From NCBI RefSeq assembly GCF_003331145.1, contig NZ_QLVE01000002.1, positions 206,961-270,960 of the forward strand: a DNA stretch of 64,000 nucleotides, read 5' to 3'. The stretch is from Exiguobacterium sp. TNDT2. GTDB taxonomy: Bacteria; Bacillota; Bacilli; Exiguobacteriales; Exiguobacteriaceae. Position numbers and translations under genes: made by a program. Shown piece by piece: positions 1 to 7,330 of the stretch. Every line of letters starts with the position of its first letter. Position 1 is the first letter of the stretch. Under the pieces are notes generated by a model. The model saw only the letters and a program-made list of their open reading frames with translations, did no database searches and had not been told where the DNA came from.

Positions 1-1
1 G

Positions 2-325
2 GCCGCCAAGCGCCCCATCTCGGGCTGGAGTGCCTATTGTGCGACGAAAGCCGGTCTCGATCATTTCACCGAGACGGTCGCACTTGAGTTGACTGATACG
101 GATGATAAGGTCGCCTTGTTCAATCCAGGCGTCATGGACACCGCGATGCAAGCAACCATTCGTACCTCGTCAGAAGACGCGTTCCGTGACGTGGAACAGT
201 TCCGTTCCTACGTGACGGAGGGCCGATTGCGCACCCCTGAGACGGTCGCCCGCATCTTGGCGGAACACTTGCTAGACAAGCCGTTCGAGAATGGCAAGAC
301 GTATTCGGTGTATGACCTAGACTGA
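2..325 (+). CDS. Short-chain dehydrogenase/reductase, C-terminal part (5' end outside window)
   Basis: The gene enters the window already in frame and ends with TGA at 323-325. The visible 107 codons hold the SDR active-site pattern, with a Ser followed by Y-C-A-T-K (the YxxxK catalytic Tyr and Lys) near the window edge, then the family's N-P-G-V-M-D-T segment after a beta strand. The enzyme should be a soluble NAD(P)H-dependent oxidoreductase. The order of motifs resembles sepiapterin-reductase-like SDRs, but the substrate cannot be told. The Rossmann nucleotide-binding half lies upstream of the window. Confidence 0.85.
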   Translation, partial: AAKRPISGWSAYCATKAGLDHFTETVALELTDTDDKVALFNPGVMDTAMQATIRTSSEDAFRDVEQFRSYVTEGRLRTPETVARILAEHLLDKPFENGKTYSVYDLD

Positions 326-413
326 TTTTTAACCTGGTATAAAATTCAGTCACCCTTTTTAGGCTCAACCGCCTACACTAGAGACAGATGAAATGAGAAA
401 GGGTGACTAAGTC

Positions 414-620
414 ATGAAGACGATTGCAGGAGGATTATTATTTTTCGGCTTGTTCAGTCTCGGATTGTCGTTCACGATGATCGGGGACACGGCGATTGTC
501 GGAGCGATGGTGAGTGGCGTCGCCATCTTATGCAGTGTCGGACTTTGGTTCGGAGCGACAGAAGTAACGCGCATCCGTGTTGCTCTCCTCGACAGCAAAA
601 AAACGTCTTTCCCCGAATGA
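414..620 (+). CDS. Small hydrophobic membrane protein, 68 aa
   Basis: ATG follows a GAAAGGGTGA ribosome binding site. The product is almost entirely hydrophobic, with two predicted membrane helices (about residues 4-24 and 27-47) and a short polar tail. The last codons and the stop lie inside the terminator hairpin, so the C-terminal residues SKKTSFPE are partly dictated by the terminator. I do not recognise a family. It stands alone between an SDR gene and a convergent hypothetical gene. Confidence 0.6.
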   Translation: MKTIAGGLLFFGLFSLGLSFTMIGDTAIVGAMVSGVAILCSVGLWFGATEVTRIRVALLDSKKTSFPE

Positions 621-635
621 GGGAAAGACGTTTTT
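598..635. terminator. Bidirectional intrinsic terminator
   Basis: The perfect stem AAACGTCTTTCCC / GGGAAAGACGTTT is flanked by A and T runs on both sides. It ends both the small membrane gene to the left and the convergent acidic protein gene to the right. Confidence 0.85.
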
Positions 636-639
636 GGAT

Positions 640-1071
640 TCATCGATTGTCTTCTTCTTCGTAATCATCATCCGCATATTCCTCGAAATCATACTCTTCG
701 AAGTCCGCTTCATCGATAAAGATGTCGCGGTCATTGACGACGTGAATCGGACCGTTGGCCACATCGATTCGAATCGTCCATGCCCATGGAATGCGCAATC
801 GGCTATAAACGCCTGTCCAGAATTCCATCGATTCTTGCTCGTATCGCTCGAACTCTGCCAGCAACTCTTTAAAGGTTACCCCTGACAACTGAAAGTTTGA
901 GTCTTGGATTCGCTCGAGCGCATTATGTGTCGCCTCGAGCTCCGCCGCACGGACCATCTCTTCAGCCGTAGCCATCTCAAGAATGGTACCATCCGGTGGC
1001 AGAATGTCGTATACGTTAAACAATTCGCCTTCTTCTACTTCTTCATCAAACTCATAGTCGTCGTGCCGCAT
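640..1071 (-). CDS. Acidic hypothetical protein, 143 aa
   Basis: The start at 1071 is set by GAGGAGG eight bases upstream. The protein is soluble and very acidic: the first 20 residues and the last 25 are dominated by Asp and Glu, with alternating D/E/Y at the C-terminus. A helical central part (about 35-85) precedes a short beta-like region with Trp and Ile. No catalytic motif or membrane segment is visible and I do not recognise the family. It is a single-gene unit ended by the shared terminator at 598-635. Confidence 0.7.
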   Translation of the reverse strand: MRHDDYEFDEEVEEGELFNVYDILPPDGTILEMATAEEMVRAAELEATHNALERIQDSNFQLSGVTFKELLAEFERYEQESMEFWTGVYSRLRIPWAWTIRIDVANGPIHVVNDRDIFIDEADFEEYDFEEYADDDYEEEDNR

Positions 1072-1217
1072 GCTTCATTCCTCCTCACTCTAGTTGAATC
1101 TCTTTCATTGTACCATTCCACTCCCCGTTAGAACGAAACATTCGTGTATATATTTTGGCTGGTAGGGAATCATAACAAAGGAATAGAATACGGATCAGTG
1201 AAAGGGGCCAATTGACC

Positions 1218-2213
1218 ATGAACGAATCATTTCAAGCACTCGTCCTCGACAAGACGGATGACCGTCTCCACGCCAAGGTGACGGACGTCAAACTCGACGC
1301 GCTTCCAAAAGAAGAAGACGGTAACGTCCTCGTCGAGGTACATTATTCGGCGCTCAACTATAAAGACGCTCTCGGGTTGACCGGGTCCGGCAAAATCGTC
1401 AGTCATTACCCGTTCATCCCCGGGTGCGAGTTCGTCGGCAAAGTCGTTGAATCCGACCATCTCGACTTCAAAGCCGGCGATGAAGTCATCGCCACCGGTT
1501 TCGGCATCGGCGAACGACATTTCGGTGGCTTCAGCCGTTACGCTCAAGTCCCTGGTAATTGGCTCATCAAACTACCGAAAGGCATGACGCTGCGAGATGC
1601 AATGACGATCGGAACGCCAGGACTTACCGCCATGTTCGCTGTCGAAGCGCTCGAACACGAGGGCATGCATCCCGGTCAAGAAGTACTCGTGACCGGTGCC
1701 TCCGGGGGAGTCGGCAGTTTTGCCATCGCTTTGCTCCACAAACTCGGCTACCACGTCATCGCCTCGACCGGCAAACAAGACCCGGCGTATTTGCGTGACC
1801 TCGGTATCGAAAACGTGATTCCTCGAAGTCAGCTTGAAGGACCAGGTCGTCCGCTCGACGAACAAAAATTTGATGCTGCCATCGACTCGGTCGGAGGCGA
1901 GACACTCGGTAACGTCCTCAGCCGAACGCGCTACGAAGGGACGGTCGTCGCATGCGGGCTTGCCGGTGGCCATGAGCTCCATACGACCGTCTATCCGTTC
2001 ATCTTACGGGGCGTCCGGCTCATCGGCATCGACTCGGTCATGCAACCAATCGCACGGCGTCTGAAGGCGTGGGAACGACTAGAGGAGCTACTCGATTCGA
2101 ACGTGCTCAATCATATGATTCATGAGATTCCGTTGCATGACGTCCCTCGGCAAGCCGAGGCGATGATGCGCGGTGAACTGAGCGGCCGGACCGTCGTCCG
2201 CATCCACGACTAA
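1218..2213 (+). CDS. yhfP: YhdH/YhfP-family quinone oxidoreductase (acrylyl-CoA reductase AcuI-like)
   Basis: This is a zinc-independent medium-chain dehydrogenase/reductase of about 331 residues, the usual family length. The N-terminal GroES-like domain carries the characteristic ALNYKDALGLTG segment near residue 50. The Rossmann domain has VTGASGGVGSFA near 155. The family uses NADPH to reduce activated double bonds such as acrylyl-CoA; the exact substrate here is inference. A TTG two codons earlier is also open, but GGGG at 1204-1207 lies ten bases before the ATG at 1218 and only four before the TTG, so the ATG is preferred. It is monocistronic, with a terminator directly after the stop. 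Confidence 0.88.
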   Translation: MNESFQALVLDKTDDRLHAKVTDVKLDALPKEEDGNVLVEVHYSALNYKDALGLTGSGKIVSHYPFIPGCEFVGKVVESDHLDFKAGDEVIATGFGIGERHFGGFSRYAQVPGNWLIKLPKGMTLRDAMTIGTPGLTAMFAVEALEHEGMHPGQEVLVTGASGGVGSFAIALLHKLGYHVIASTGKQDPAYLRDLGIENVIPRSQLEGPGRPLDEQKFDAAIDSVGGETLGNVLSRTRYEGTVVACGLAGGHELHTTVYPFILRGVRLIGIDSVMQPIARRLKAWERLEELLDSNVLNHMIHEIPLHDVPRQAEAMMRGELSGRTVVRIHD

Positions 2214-2218
2214 AATAA

Positions 2219-2253
2219 ACAGGGCTGAATCCATCGATTCAGCCCTGTCTCTG
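2219..2253 (+). terminator. Intrinsic terminator after yhfP-like gene
   Basis: A 13-bp perfect stem (2219-2231 with 2236-2248) around a CATC loop is followed by a T-rich but interrupted tail. It lies six bases past the stop codon. Confidence 0.75.
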
Positions 2254-2273
2254 TATTCTCCATGGTGGTGGAC

Positions 2274-2618
2274 TTATAGAGTGAATCCGGCTGGTGCGTC
2301 TTTGACGACGACGATCACCTTGCCTTGGTCTAATTTTTTCTCAAGTTGGTCCGCTTCAGTCGATGAGAAACCGAGTTGCTCGAACTGAGCCCGAAGCTCA
2401 TCGCCTTTTTTGCGGAACAAGTTTTTCGTGGCCGTCCCCAGGCCGACATCTGATGCCGATACCGTATTCGCGTCGGCGTTATCGGCCACACGGTCGGTCC
2501 GATCATCATCATGGGTGATGACATAAATGTGCTTGTCCTCAATCCCCTTCGCTTTCATCGATTGAATGGCGGTCACGACTTCTTCATCATTTGTAAACTC
2601 TTTATACAAAACTGACAT
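2274..2618 (-). CDS. General stress protein 17M / YflT-like, 114 aa
   Basis: The protein opens with SVLYKEFTNDEEVVTAI and has the alpha/beta pattern of the YflT (general stress protein 17M) domain: a beta strand, a helix, an IYVITHDDDRTDRVAD strand, a charged middle and a C-terminal KVIVVVKDAPAG strand. The start is fixed by AAGGAGGAGA upstream. Relatives in Bacillus belong to the SigB general stress regulon, and a SigB-like promoter precedes this gene at 2657-2682. The molecular role of the domain is unknown. Confidence 0.8.
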   Translation of the reverse strand: MSVLYKEFTNDEEVVTAIQSMKAKGIEDKHIYVITHDDDRTDRVADNADANTVSASDVGLGTATKNLFRKKGDELRAQFEQLGFSSTEADQLEKKLDQGKVIVVVKDAPAGFTL

Positions 2619-2656
2619 GTCTGTTCTCCTCCTTCGATAGCATTACAGTAAGAGTA

Positions 2657-2682
2657 ATTACCTTCTTTTTCAAAATTTACAC
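2657..2682 (-). promoter_or_regulatory. Candidate SigB-type promoter for the YflT-like gene
   Basis: Read on the minus strand, GTGTAA, 14 bases, then GGTAAT. The Bacillus SigB consensus is roughly GTTTAA-N12-15-GGGWAW, so each box has one mismatch. It lies about 40 bases before the start codon and just after the murE terminator. Confidence 0.5.
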
Positions 2683-2685
2683 ATT

Positions 2686-2712
2686 AAAAAACGATGACAG
2701 CTGTCATCGTTT
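2686..2712 (-). terminator. Intrinsic terminator of murE
   Basis: A perfect loopless palindrome AAACGATGACAG/CTGTCATCGTTT (2689-2712) lies right after the murE stop and runs into six T residues on the minus strand. Confidence 0.8.
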
Positions 2713-2714
2713 CG

Positions 2715-4175
2715 TTAAACGGCCGGTTCTTGACCTTTTAATTTTTTTAATTCATCGAGCAAAATGTCCGATTCATTGAACGGAATCGACTCTCGGCCGA
2801 CGCGTTCGACATGATCATGTCCTTTTCCGACGACGACGATCCGTTTGCCGACGAGCGCTTGTTGCGCCGCGTGGCGCAGGGCGTCCCGTCGTTCCTCGAA
2901 CGTCACGTAATGCGTGTGCGCATCGATGCCTTCGAGCAACCCGTCGATGATATGCCTCGGGTCTTCTGTCCGCACGTCATGCACCGTCACAATCAAATCG
3001 TCCGAATAGCGACTCGCAATGCGGCCCATCTCCGCCCGTTTGGTCGGATCTCGGTCTCCGGCCGCGCTCAAGACAACAACAAGCTCCTGCTCGCCTTGCT
3101 GAAGCGTCGACAGACACTTTTCAAGCCCGTCCGGTGTATGGGCGTAGTCGATATAAATCTCGGCGTCCTCTGTATCGAGTCGTTCGAGGCGCCCTTTCGG
3201 AAGCGTGAGTCCCGGCACATTGGCGATAATCGAACGCAACATCAGTTCCGACGTCGAGACGAGACCGATGGCCGCGGCCAAGTTGGCGGCATTGAATGCG
3301 CCCATGAAATGTACTGGCGCCTCAATCGTCAGGGCGTTCATTTTGACGACGACCGTCTGGTCATGCCAGATGACTTGAATTTCAGCCGGTACGTCCGCAT
3401 GCGTGCTATACATGATGCGCCGACGGGTCGGAGCAAAGGCGGCCATCGTCTTACTGGCCGGGTCTTCAGCGTTCAAGATAATGGCGTCCCCGTCCGTCGT
3501 TTCGACTTGTTCGAATAATCGGGCTTTGGCCCGGGCGTACTCGTCCATTGAACGATGGTAATCCAAGTGGTCATGCGTCAAGTTCGTGAACGCCGCCGCA
3601 TGAAATCGGACGCCTTCAACACGCCCTTCCATCATCGCATGCGAGGAGACTTCGACGACACAGTCGGTCACGCCGGCATCCGCCATTTCGGCCAAGATAC
3701 GATGTAAGACGACGGCTTCCGGCGTCGTGTTTGGTGTTTTTAATGTTTGATCTTTATAACGTGCTCCGATTGTACTGACAATCCCGACCGGTCGGCCGGA
3801 CAGACGAAATAAATCATATGTCAATGTCGCAGTCGTCGTCTTCCCGTTCGTACCCGTGACACCATAAATGCGCATCCGATGTGAGGGATGGTCATAAAAA
3901 GCACTGGCCACCACGCCGGCTGTCCACTTCGTGTCCGTAACGACAAGATTCGGCACCTCAAGATCGAGCGGGTATTCCGAGATGACAGCAACCGCGCCTT
4001 TGGAGACGGCATCCTCAGCGAATTCATGTCCGTCCACCGTATAGCCGCGGATACAGATAAATAGATTCCCTGGACTGACCTTTCTGGAATCTGTCTCAAT
4101 TCCGGTCACCCATGGATCGCGTTCGATGTCATCCATCTCATTTCCTAGAATGGCGGATAAACGTTTCGTCCTCAT
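2715..4175 (-). CDS. murE: UDP-N-acetylmuramoyl-tripeptide synthetase (MurE)
   Basis: This is a cytoplasmic ligase that adds the third amino acid to UDP-MurNAc-L-Ala-D-Glu in peptidoglycan synthesis. The 486 residues show the Mur ligase order: N-terminal UDP-binding domain, ATP loop GTNGKTT (108-114), the ARAK segment with the lysine usually carbamylated (about 218), and the C-terminal domain with the family's Asp-Arg-Asp-Pro-Thr-Lys-Arg (about 374-380). The specificity loop reads HDVR (399-402) followed by TEDP, where diaminopimelate-adding enzymes have DNPR. A noncanonical loop and a location outside a dcw cluster fit a lysine-adding enzyme, but that is inference. AAAGGGAG eight bases upstream picks this ATG over longer frames. 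Confidence 0.88.
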   Translation of the reverse strand: MRTKRLSAILGNEMDDIERDPWVTGIETDSRKVSPGNLFICIRGYTVDGHEFAEDAVSKGAVAVISEYPLDLEVPNLVVTDTKWTAGVVASAFYDHPSHRMRIYGVTGTNGKTTTATLTYDLFRLSGRPVGIVSTIGARYKDQTLKTPNTTPEAVVLHRILAEMADAGVTDCVVEVSSHAMMEGRVEGVRFHAAAFTNLTHDHLDYHRSMDEYARAKARLFEQVETTDGDAIILNAEDPASKTMAAFAPTRRRIMYSTHADVPAEIQVIWHDQTVVVKMNALTIEAPVHFMGAFNAANLAAAIGLVSTSELMLRSIIANVPGLTLPKGRLERLDTEDAEIYIDYAHTPDGLEKCLSTLQQGEQELVVVLSAAGDRDPTKRAEMGRIASRYSDDLIVTVHDVRTEDPRHIIDGLLEGIDAHTHYVTFEERRDALRHAAQQALVGKRIVVVGKGHDHVERVGRESIPFNESDILLDELKKLKGQEPAV

Positions 4176-4305
4176 GCTGTGTACTCCCTTTCTCATGGGT
4201 GTTGCTAGGTTCGCAAACCTTATCGTCATGGTACTCGATATTAGGCGGTAATGGAGATGACAAATATATTACTTCCCTTTTTACGAGCGATACAATCGTC
4301 CAACC

Positions 4306-4335
4306 AAAAAATCCTAGCCCAGAACGGGACTAGGA
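4306..4335 (-). terminator. Intrinsic terminator of the WYL/HhH operon
   Basis: On the minus strand a TCCTAG-type stem (CATTCCTAGTCCCG pairing with GGGCTAGGA) runs into six T residues. The stop codon of the upstream gene lies inside the stem. Confidence 0.75.
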
Positions 4336-4530
4336 ATGTATTTCGCTGTCGGTGAACCGAAGTCCTTGCTCATGAAGAGCAGATTCTAAAACTAGCAGCA
4401 CATTCGGTCCAACCCCGTGCAGCGCCGAAACCTCTTGCTTCGTATAGGTGGCCAACTGTTCGAGCGTATCGATATTGGCGGCCTTGAGCGCCCGTTCGGC
4501 CGGTGCCGAACACTTCGGAAGTGGGATCAT
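4330..4530 (-). CDS. Small helix-hairpin-helix protein, 66 aa
   Basis: The start at 4530 overlaps the upstream stop as ATGA and has GAAGGGA in front. The sequence holds a tandem helical pattern with LHGVGPNVL near residues 38-46, a helix-hairpin-helix loop of the sort found in DNA repair and RNA polymerase alpha C-terminal domains, preceded by an AERALKAANIDTLEQLA helix-turn. It probably binds DNA without sequence specificity. It is translationally coupled to a WYL-domain protein and lies behind a LexA-type box, which suggests a role in the DNA damage response. That role is inference. Confidence 0.7.
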   Translation of the reverse strand: MIPLPKCSAPAERALKAANIDTLEQLATYTKQEVSALHGVGPNVLLVLESALHEQGLRFTDSEIHS

Positions 4531-4760
4531 CCGATTCCCTTCTCTCGTTTTGAATCTCGTTCGATCGTCGGAAGACAGGCGAGGACACGGTCCATACAAA
4601 ACGTCCGACGAGCCTGTTTTTTCACATCCCAGGCGACGAGTCGATCGCCTTGAAACTTCATCAGTTTGACGCGTCGCTTTGAAATGACCCCGTTTCGATC
4701 CATATACACCATTTCTACGACTCGTCCGTTTCGCATCCACCGCATGACTTCTTGCCTCAT
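4527..4760 (-). CDS. Small single-domain WYL-like protein, 77 aa
   Basis: The residues VEMVYMDRNGVISKRRV and then RRTFCMDRVLACLP match the beta-rich WYL fold (a Y strand, an R-R-V strand, a bulge, then R-x-F-x-x-D-R-I/V). WYL domains bind ligands or nucleic acid and usually sit C-terminal to a helix-turn-helix. Here the domain stands alone. The start is set by AAAGGAGGG. It is first gene of a two-gene operon with an HhH protein, and its promoter carries a near-perfect Bacillus-type SOS box. Confidence 0.65.
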   Translation of the reverse strand: MRQEVMRWMRNGRVVEMVYMDRNGVISKRRVKLMKFQGDRLVAWDVKKQARRTFCMDRVLACLPTIERDSKREKGIG

Positions 4761-4784
4761 CTGATTTCCCTCCTTTGTACCTTT

Positions 4785-4805
4785 ATTATACAGAACGTTT
4801 GTTCG
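4785..4805 (-). promoter_or_regulatory. Promoter with LexA/DinR (SOS) box for the WYL/HhH operon
   Basis: On the minus strand CGAACAAACGTTCT (4792-4805) is followed one base later by a perfect -10 TATAAT (4785-4790). The Bacillus LexA consensus is CGAACRNRYGTTYC, and only the last base differs. A repressor bound here would cover the promoter core. No good -35 is visible. The box also lies about 85 bases upstream of the divergent zinc-ribbon gene. Confidence 0.65.
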
Positions 4806-4888
4806 TAATTACAGTTTGAAGGTGTACGTTTGAGCAATTTGCCGTATGCTAGAAGAAACAACTGTTTTGCGAAGGGGGTACGCTCGTT

Positions 4889-5104
4889 ATGACGTACGTC
4901 ATGTTGGCCGTTTTGGCCATCGTCTTATTCATCTCCATGATTTATGCCGCCAAAGCCTTACCGAATTTAAGAAATATCTTATTCAACCGCGGCAGTCTTT
5001 TTGGGACAGACAGTGAGACCGTCACTTGTCCAAACTGCAAGAAAACGTTCAAACGGTCCGGTGGGAACACACAGACATGCCCTCACTGTTATACGGCGTT
5101 TTAA
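4889..5104 (+). CDS. Membrane-anchored zinc-ribbon protein, 71 aa
   Basis: An N-terminal membrane helix (about residues 3-22) is followed by a basic linker and a C-terminal zinc ribbon with CPNC and CPHC knuckles (about 47-50 and 64-67). The ribosome binding site is GAAGGGGG. Such small anchored ribbons are widespread in Bacillales and of unknown function. The ribbon probably lies in the cytosol. It is divergent from the SOS-box operon and ends in a terminator-like hairpin. Confidence 0.65.
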   Translation: MTYVMLAVLAIVLFISMIYAAKALPNLRNILFNRGSLFGTDSETVTCPNCKKTFKRSGGNTQTCPHCYTAF

Positions 5105-5107
5105 CCG

Positions 5108-5155
5108 CAAAAACACCCGACCGACCGCACATCAGCGTAACGTTGGGTGTTTTTG
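5108..5155 (+). terminator. Intrinsic terminator with long loop
   Basis: CAAAAACACCC (5108-5118) pairs perfectly with GGGTGTTTTTG (5145-5155), with a 26-base loop. It follows the zinc-ribbon gene directly. Confidence 0.6.
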
Positions 5156-5271
5156 AATGTGCTCGACTCGGAAAGTAGCCGTTTACGTTCACCCCATAAG
5201 TGAAATAAGAAGGTTACGTCATTTGCCCGCTAGTCAAGCCACGAGACAGTCTCATTCTGAAGGAATCTACC

Positions 5272-5543
5272 ATGTCATTCATATCCGATCACGATTTATA
5301 CGCACGCATGTAAACCGCGACACTTCTGCGTTCGAGCTACTTTACGACCGCTATGAGCGTATCTTATATTCAATCGCCCTCCGCTTGACGACGCGAGCCG
5401 ACTTGGCCGAGGCCGTCCTATCTGAAGTGTTCACCGAGCTTTGGAAACGTCGTCTGCCGCTCGATTTGACGAAACACCGGCTGAAAACGCATTTGTTTGA
5501 GCGGGTGGAGACCGCAGCGCTACGTCTAGTCGCCAATGCGTAA
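5272..5543 (+). pseudogene. ECF sigma factor remnant: region 2 only, frameshifted
   Basis: GAAGGA seven bases upstream supports the ATG at 5272. That frame reads MSFISDHDLYARM and then hits TAA at 5311. Shifting by minus one at that codon continues VNRDTSAFELLYDRYERILY and on through a full sigma region 2, ending at 5543 where region 2 ends. This aligns without gaps to the intact sigma factor at 6770 (LYERVRQKDKQALEALYDRYERILY). Region 4, needed for -35 recognition, is absent. I read it as a decayed tandem copy of the sigma gene 1.5 kb downstream. A base-call error or a genuine region-2-only protein are alternatives. Confidence 0.65.
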
Positions 5544-5549
5544 GTCCGT

Positions 5550-6338
5550 CTATCGTATCGCTCGGTGTAACACTTCTAAGATTCCATCCGCATACATGCC
5601 CTCGGTGACACGACCATGTTCTCGTTTGGCTTCTTCCGTCCCGTTGCCAAGTACGTAGCCGTTGCCAACATATCGCAACATTCCTAAATCGTTCCCACTG
5701 TCACCGAATGCGTAGGCGTGCTCGGTCTGAAACGGATATCGGTCGCACACGTAGTCGACAGCAGCGATTTTCCCCGCTCCTTGTGGGATGAAATCGATAT
5801 CGTAGGCATCTGCCGGATCCCCGGCGAGCGGATTGCAACGACTGACGTTGACGGCGATCCCGAAGTCACCAGCACTCGAACGAATGTGCTCGAGCTCGTT
5901 CTCGCTCTCGCCGAAGTAATAATAATTGTGCATCCAAGCACTCGTCCCGAGATTTGCTTGCGGTTCAATCGCAAGCGTTCGCCCTAGCCTGTCGACGACT
6001 TGGGTGACGCGGTCTGAAAAATCATCGGGAAACCGTGACGAATAACCGGGATCAAGCTCCAGTTGTCCGGACGCCGTCACTTGATACAGCTCTGTCCCGA
6101 GACTCGCCGCGATTCGATGTGGGAAGTAACGCATCTCGGCCCGCTTCACTTTCTCCATAATCGTCTCGAGCGAACTCCCCGTCACCCACATCGTCGATAA
6201 GCGATGTGAGTACATATCGAGAAAATCTTCGAGTTGCCGCAAGTGCTCCAACTGCTTTGCGGAACAAGCATGCGGGAAGTACGTCTCGTCGAAATCAAAA
6301 CAGACGAGTGTCCGACCTTCCTTTGTAAATCGTCTCAT
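5550..6338 (-). CDS. HAD-superfamily (type IIB) sugar-phosphatase-like hydrolase
   Basis: The product is 262 residues. Motif I is CFDFDETYF near residue 14 (nucleophile Asp in DFDET), motif II is VTGSS near 54, and motif IV is YAFGDSGNDLGMLRY near 210. This is the cap-type IIB architecture of sucrose-phosphate-phosphatase and kanosamine-phosphatase-like proteins, cytosolic and Mg-dependent. AAGGAGG ends six bases before the ATG at 6338, so the two earlier ATGs are not used. It is divergent from the small membrane gene at 6400. The natural substrate is unknown. Confidence 0.8.
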   Translation of the reverse strand: MRRFTKEGRTLVCFDFDETYFPHACSAKQLEHLRQLEDFLDMYSHRLSTMWVTGSSLETIMEKVKRAEMRYFPHRIAASLGTELYQVTASGQLELDPGYSSRFPDDFSDRVTQVVDRLGRTLAIEPQANLGTSAWMHNYYYFGESENELEHIRSSAGDFGIAVNVSRCNPLAGDPADAYDIDFIPQGAGKIAAVDYVCDRYPFQTEHAYAFGDSGNDLGMLRYVGNGYVLGNGTEEAKREHGRVTEGMYADGILEVLHRAIR

Positions 6339-6399
6339 CGTCATCCTCCTTGTGTCGCCATACCCCTTCTCGTATAGTGAAAGAGAGAAAGGACGTGAC

Positions 6400-6654
6400 A
6401 TGATGAAAAATTGGTTCAGCCGCTACTATTGTCAGTATAGCGGAATCGTGATCGGGTTCGGCCTCGTCTTCGCTTTTTTGTTCGGGATACGAACGTATCC
6501 GGTCTGGCAACAATGGCTCTCGACCGGGCCCGCACTTCTCGTCACGCTCCTCATGGCGACGCTATCCAGTTACGTGACGCATCAATTGCTCAGTGCCTTG
6601 AATTTGAAACTCTTTCACCGACTCGGCGACGCGACGTCGACATGCTCCCGTTAA
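6400..6654 (+). CDS. Small membrane protein, 84 aa
   Basis: GAAAGGA lies six bases ahead of tandem ATGs at 6400 and 6403. Two hydrophobic helices are visible (about residues 13-30 and 43-62), with a basic N-terminus and a polar C-terminal tail. I do not recognise a family. It starts 61 bases from the divergent HAD gene and stands upstream of the ECF sigma operon, from which it is separated by 115 bases without a clear terminator. Confidence 0.55.
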   Translation: MMKNWFSRYYCQYSGIVIGFGLVFAFLFGIRTYPVWQQWLSTGPALLVTLLMATLSSYVTHQLLSALNLKLFHRLGDATSTCSR

Positions 6655-6769
6655 ACACGGGACTACATAACGACCGTTCACAAAATAGTCACGTCAAACA
6701 GGCATCCATTTCACGGTTTCATCCGTTAGATCAATACAAGGGATTCCCTTATGGATAAAGGAGACAGCC

Positions 6770-7330
6770 ATGACTGATATTGAATTGTACGAGCGCGTCA
6801 GGCAAAAAGACAAACAAGCGCTCGAGGCACTTTATGATCGCTATGAACGAATCCTGTATGCCTTTGTCATGCAGTTGACGAAAGACCGCGACCTCGCCGA
6901 AGAAGCGATGCAGGAAGTATTCATTAAGCTGTGGCGCGGTGGCGGCGTATATGATGAGACAAAAGGAAAATTCAAATCGTGGCTGTTCACGATGAGCCGT
7001 CACGTCACGATCGACTTGATTCGCAAACGAAAACCCGACCTGCAACTTGATGAGTCTTATGCGGAAGCCATCCCGTCACCGGCCCCGTCCGTCGAAACCG
7101 AGGTCGAATGGCAAGAAGAGCGAACGCAAATCGAGACGGCGATGGCCGAGCTTCCGGTCGAGCAACAACAAGTCGTCCGTCTCATGTATTTCCAAGGGCT
7201 CAGCCAACAAAAAATCGCCGATGCGTGCGGCATCCCGCTCGGTACTGTAAAAGGAAGGATTCGATTAGCGTTGAAACAGTTACGAAGGCATCTATCCCAT
7301 GATTTAATCGATAAGGAGGTGGAACGATGA
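6770..7330 (+). CDS. ECF-family RNA polymerase sigma factor
   Basis: The 186 residues comprise sigma region 2 (about 10-80, with YDRYERILYAF and DLAEEAMQEVFIKLW) and region 4 (about 120-175, with LPVEQQQVVRLMYFQGLSQQKIADACGI), joined by a Pro/Glu-rich linker. It should direct RNA polymerase to a small stress regulon and is probably held inactive by the next gene. Its stop overlaps the anti-sigma start as ATGA, which indicates translational coupling. The ribosome binding site is AAAGGAG. A frameshifted paralogue of its region 2 lies at 5272. Close to SigK/SigM-type ECF factors; the exact group is not assigned. Confidence 0.9.
   Translation: MTDIELYERVRQKDKQALEALYDRYERILYAFVMQLTKDRDLAEEAMQEVFIKLWRGGGVYDETKGKFKSWLFTMSRHVTIDLIRKRKPDLQLDESYAEAIPSPAPSVETEVEWQEERTQIETAMAELPVEQQQVVRLMYFQGLSQQKIADACGIPLGTVKGRIRLALKQLRRHLSHDLIDKEVER

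Noticed and set aside
2811..3518. A 235-codon plus-strand open frame
   Set aside because: It lies wholly antisense to murE, has no ribosome binding site, and its product is a typical reverse-frame artefact of GC-biased codons.
5157..5271. Start of the sigma-like frame at 5157
   Set aside because: The first 38 codons have no similarity to sigma factors and no ribosome site; the GAAGGA before 5272 points to that ATG.
5272..5543. Programmed -1 frameshift in the sigma-like gene
   Set aside because: There is no slippery heptamer at the shift (CGC ATG TAA), and the product would still lack region 4; decay or base-call error is simpler.
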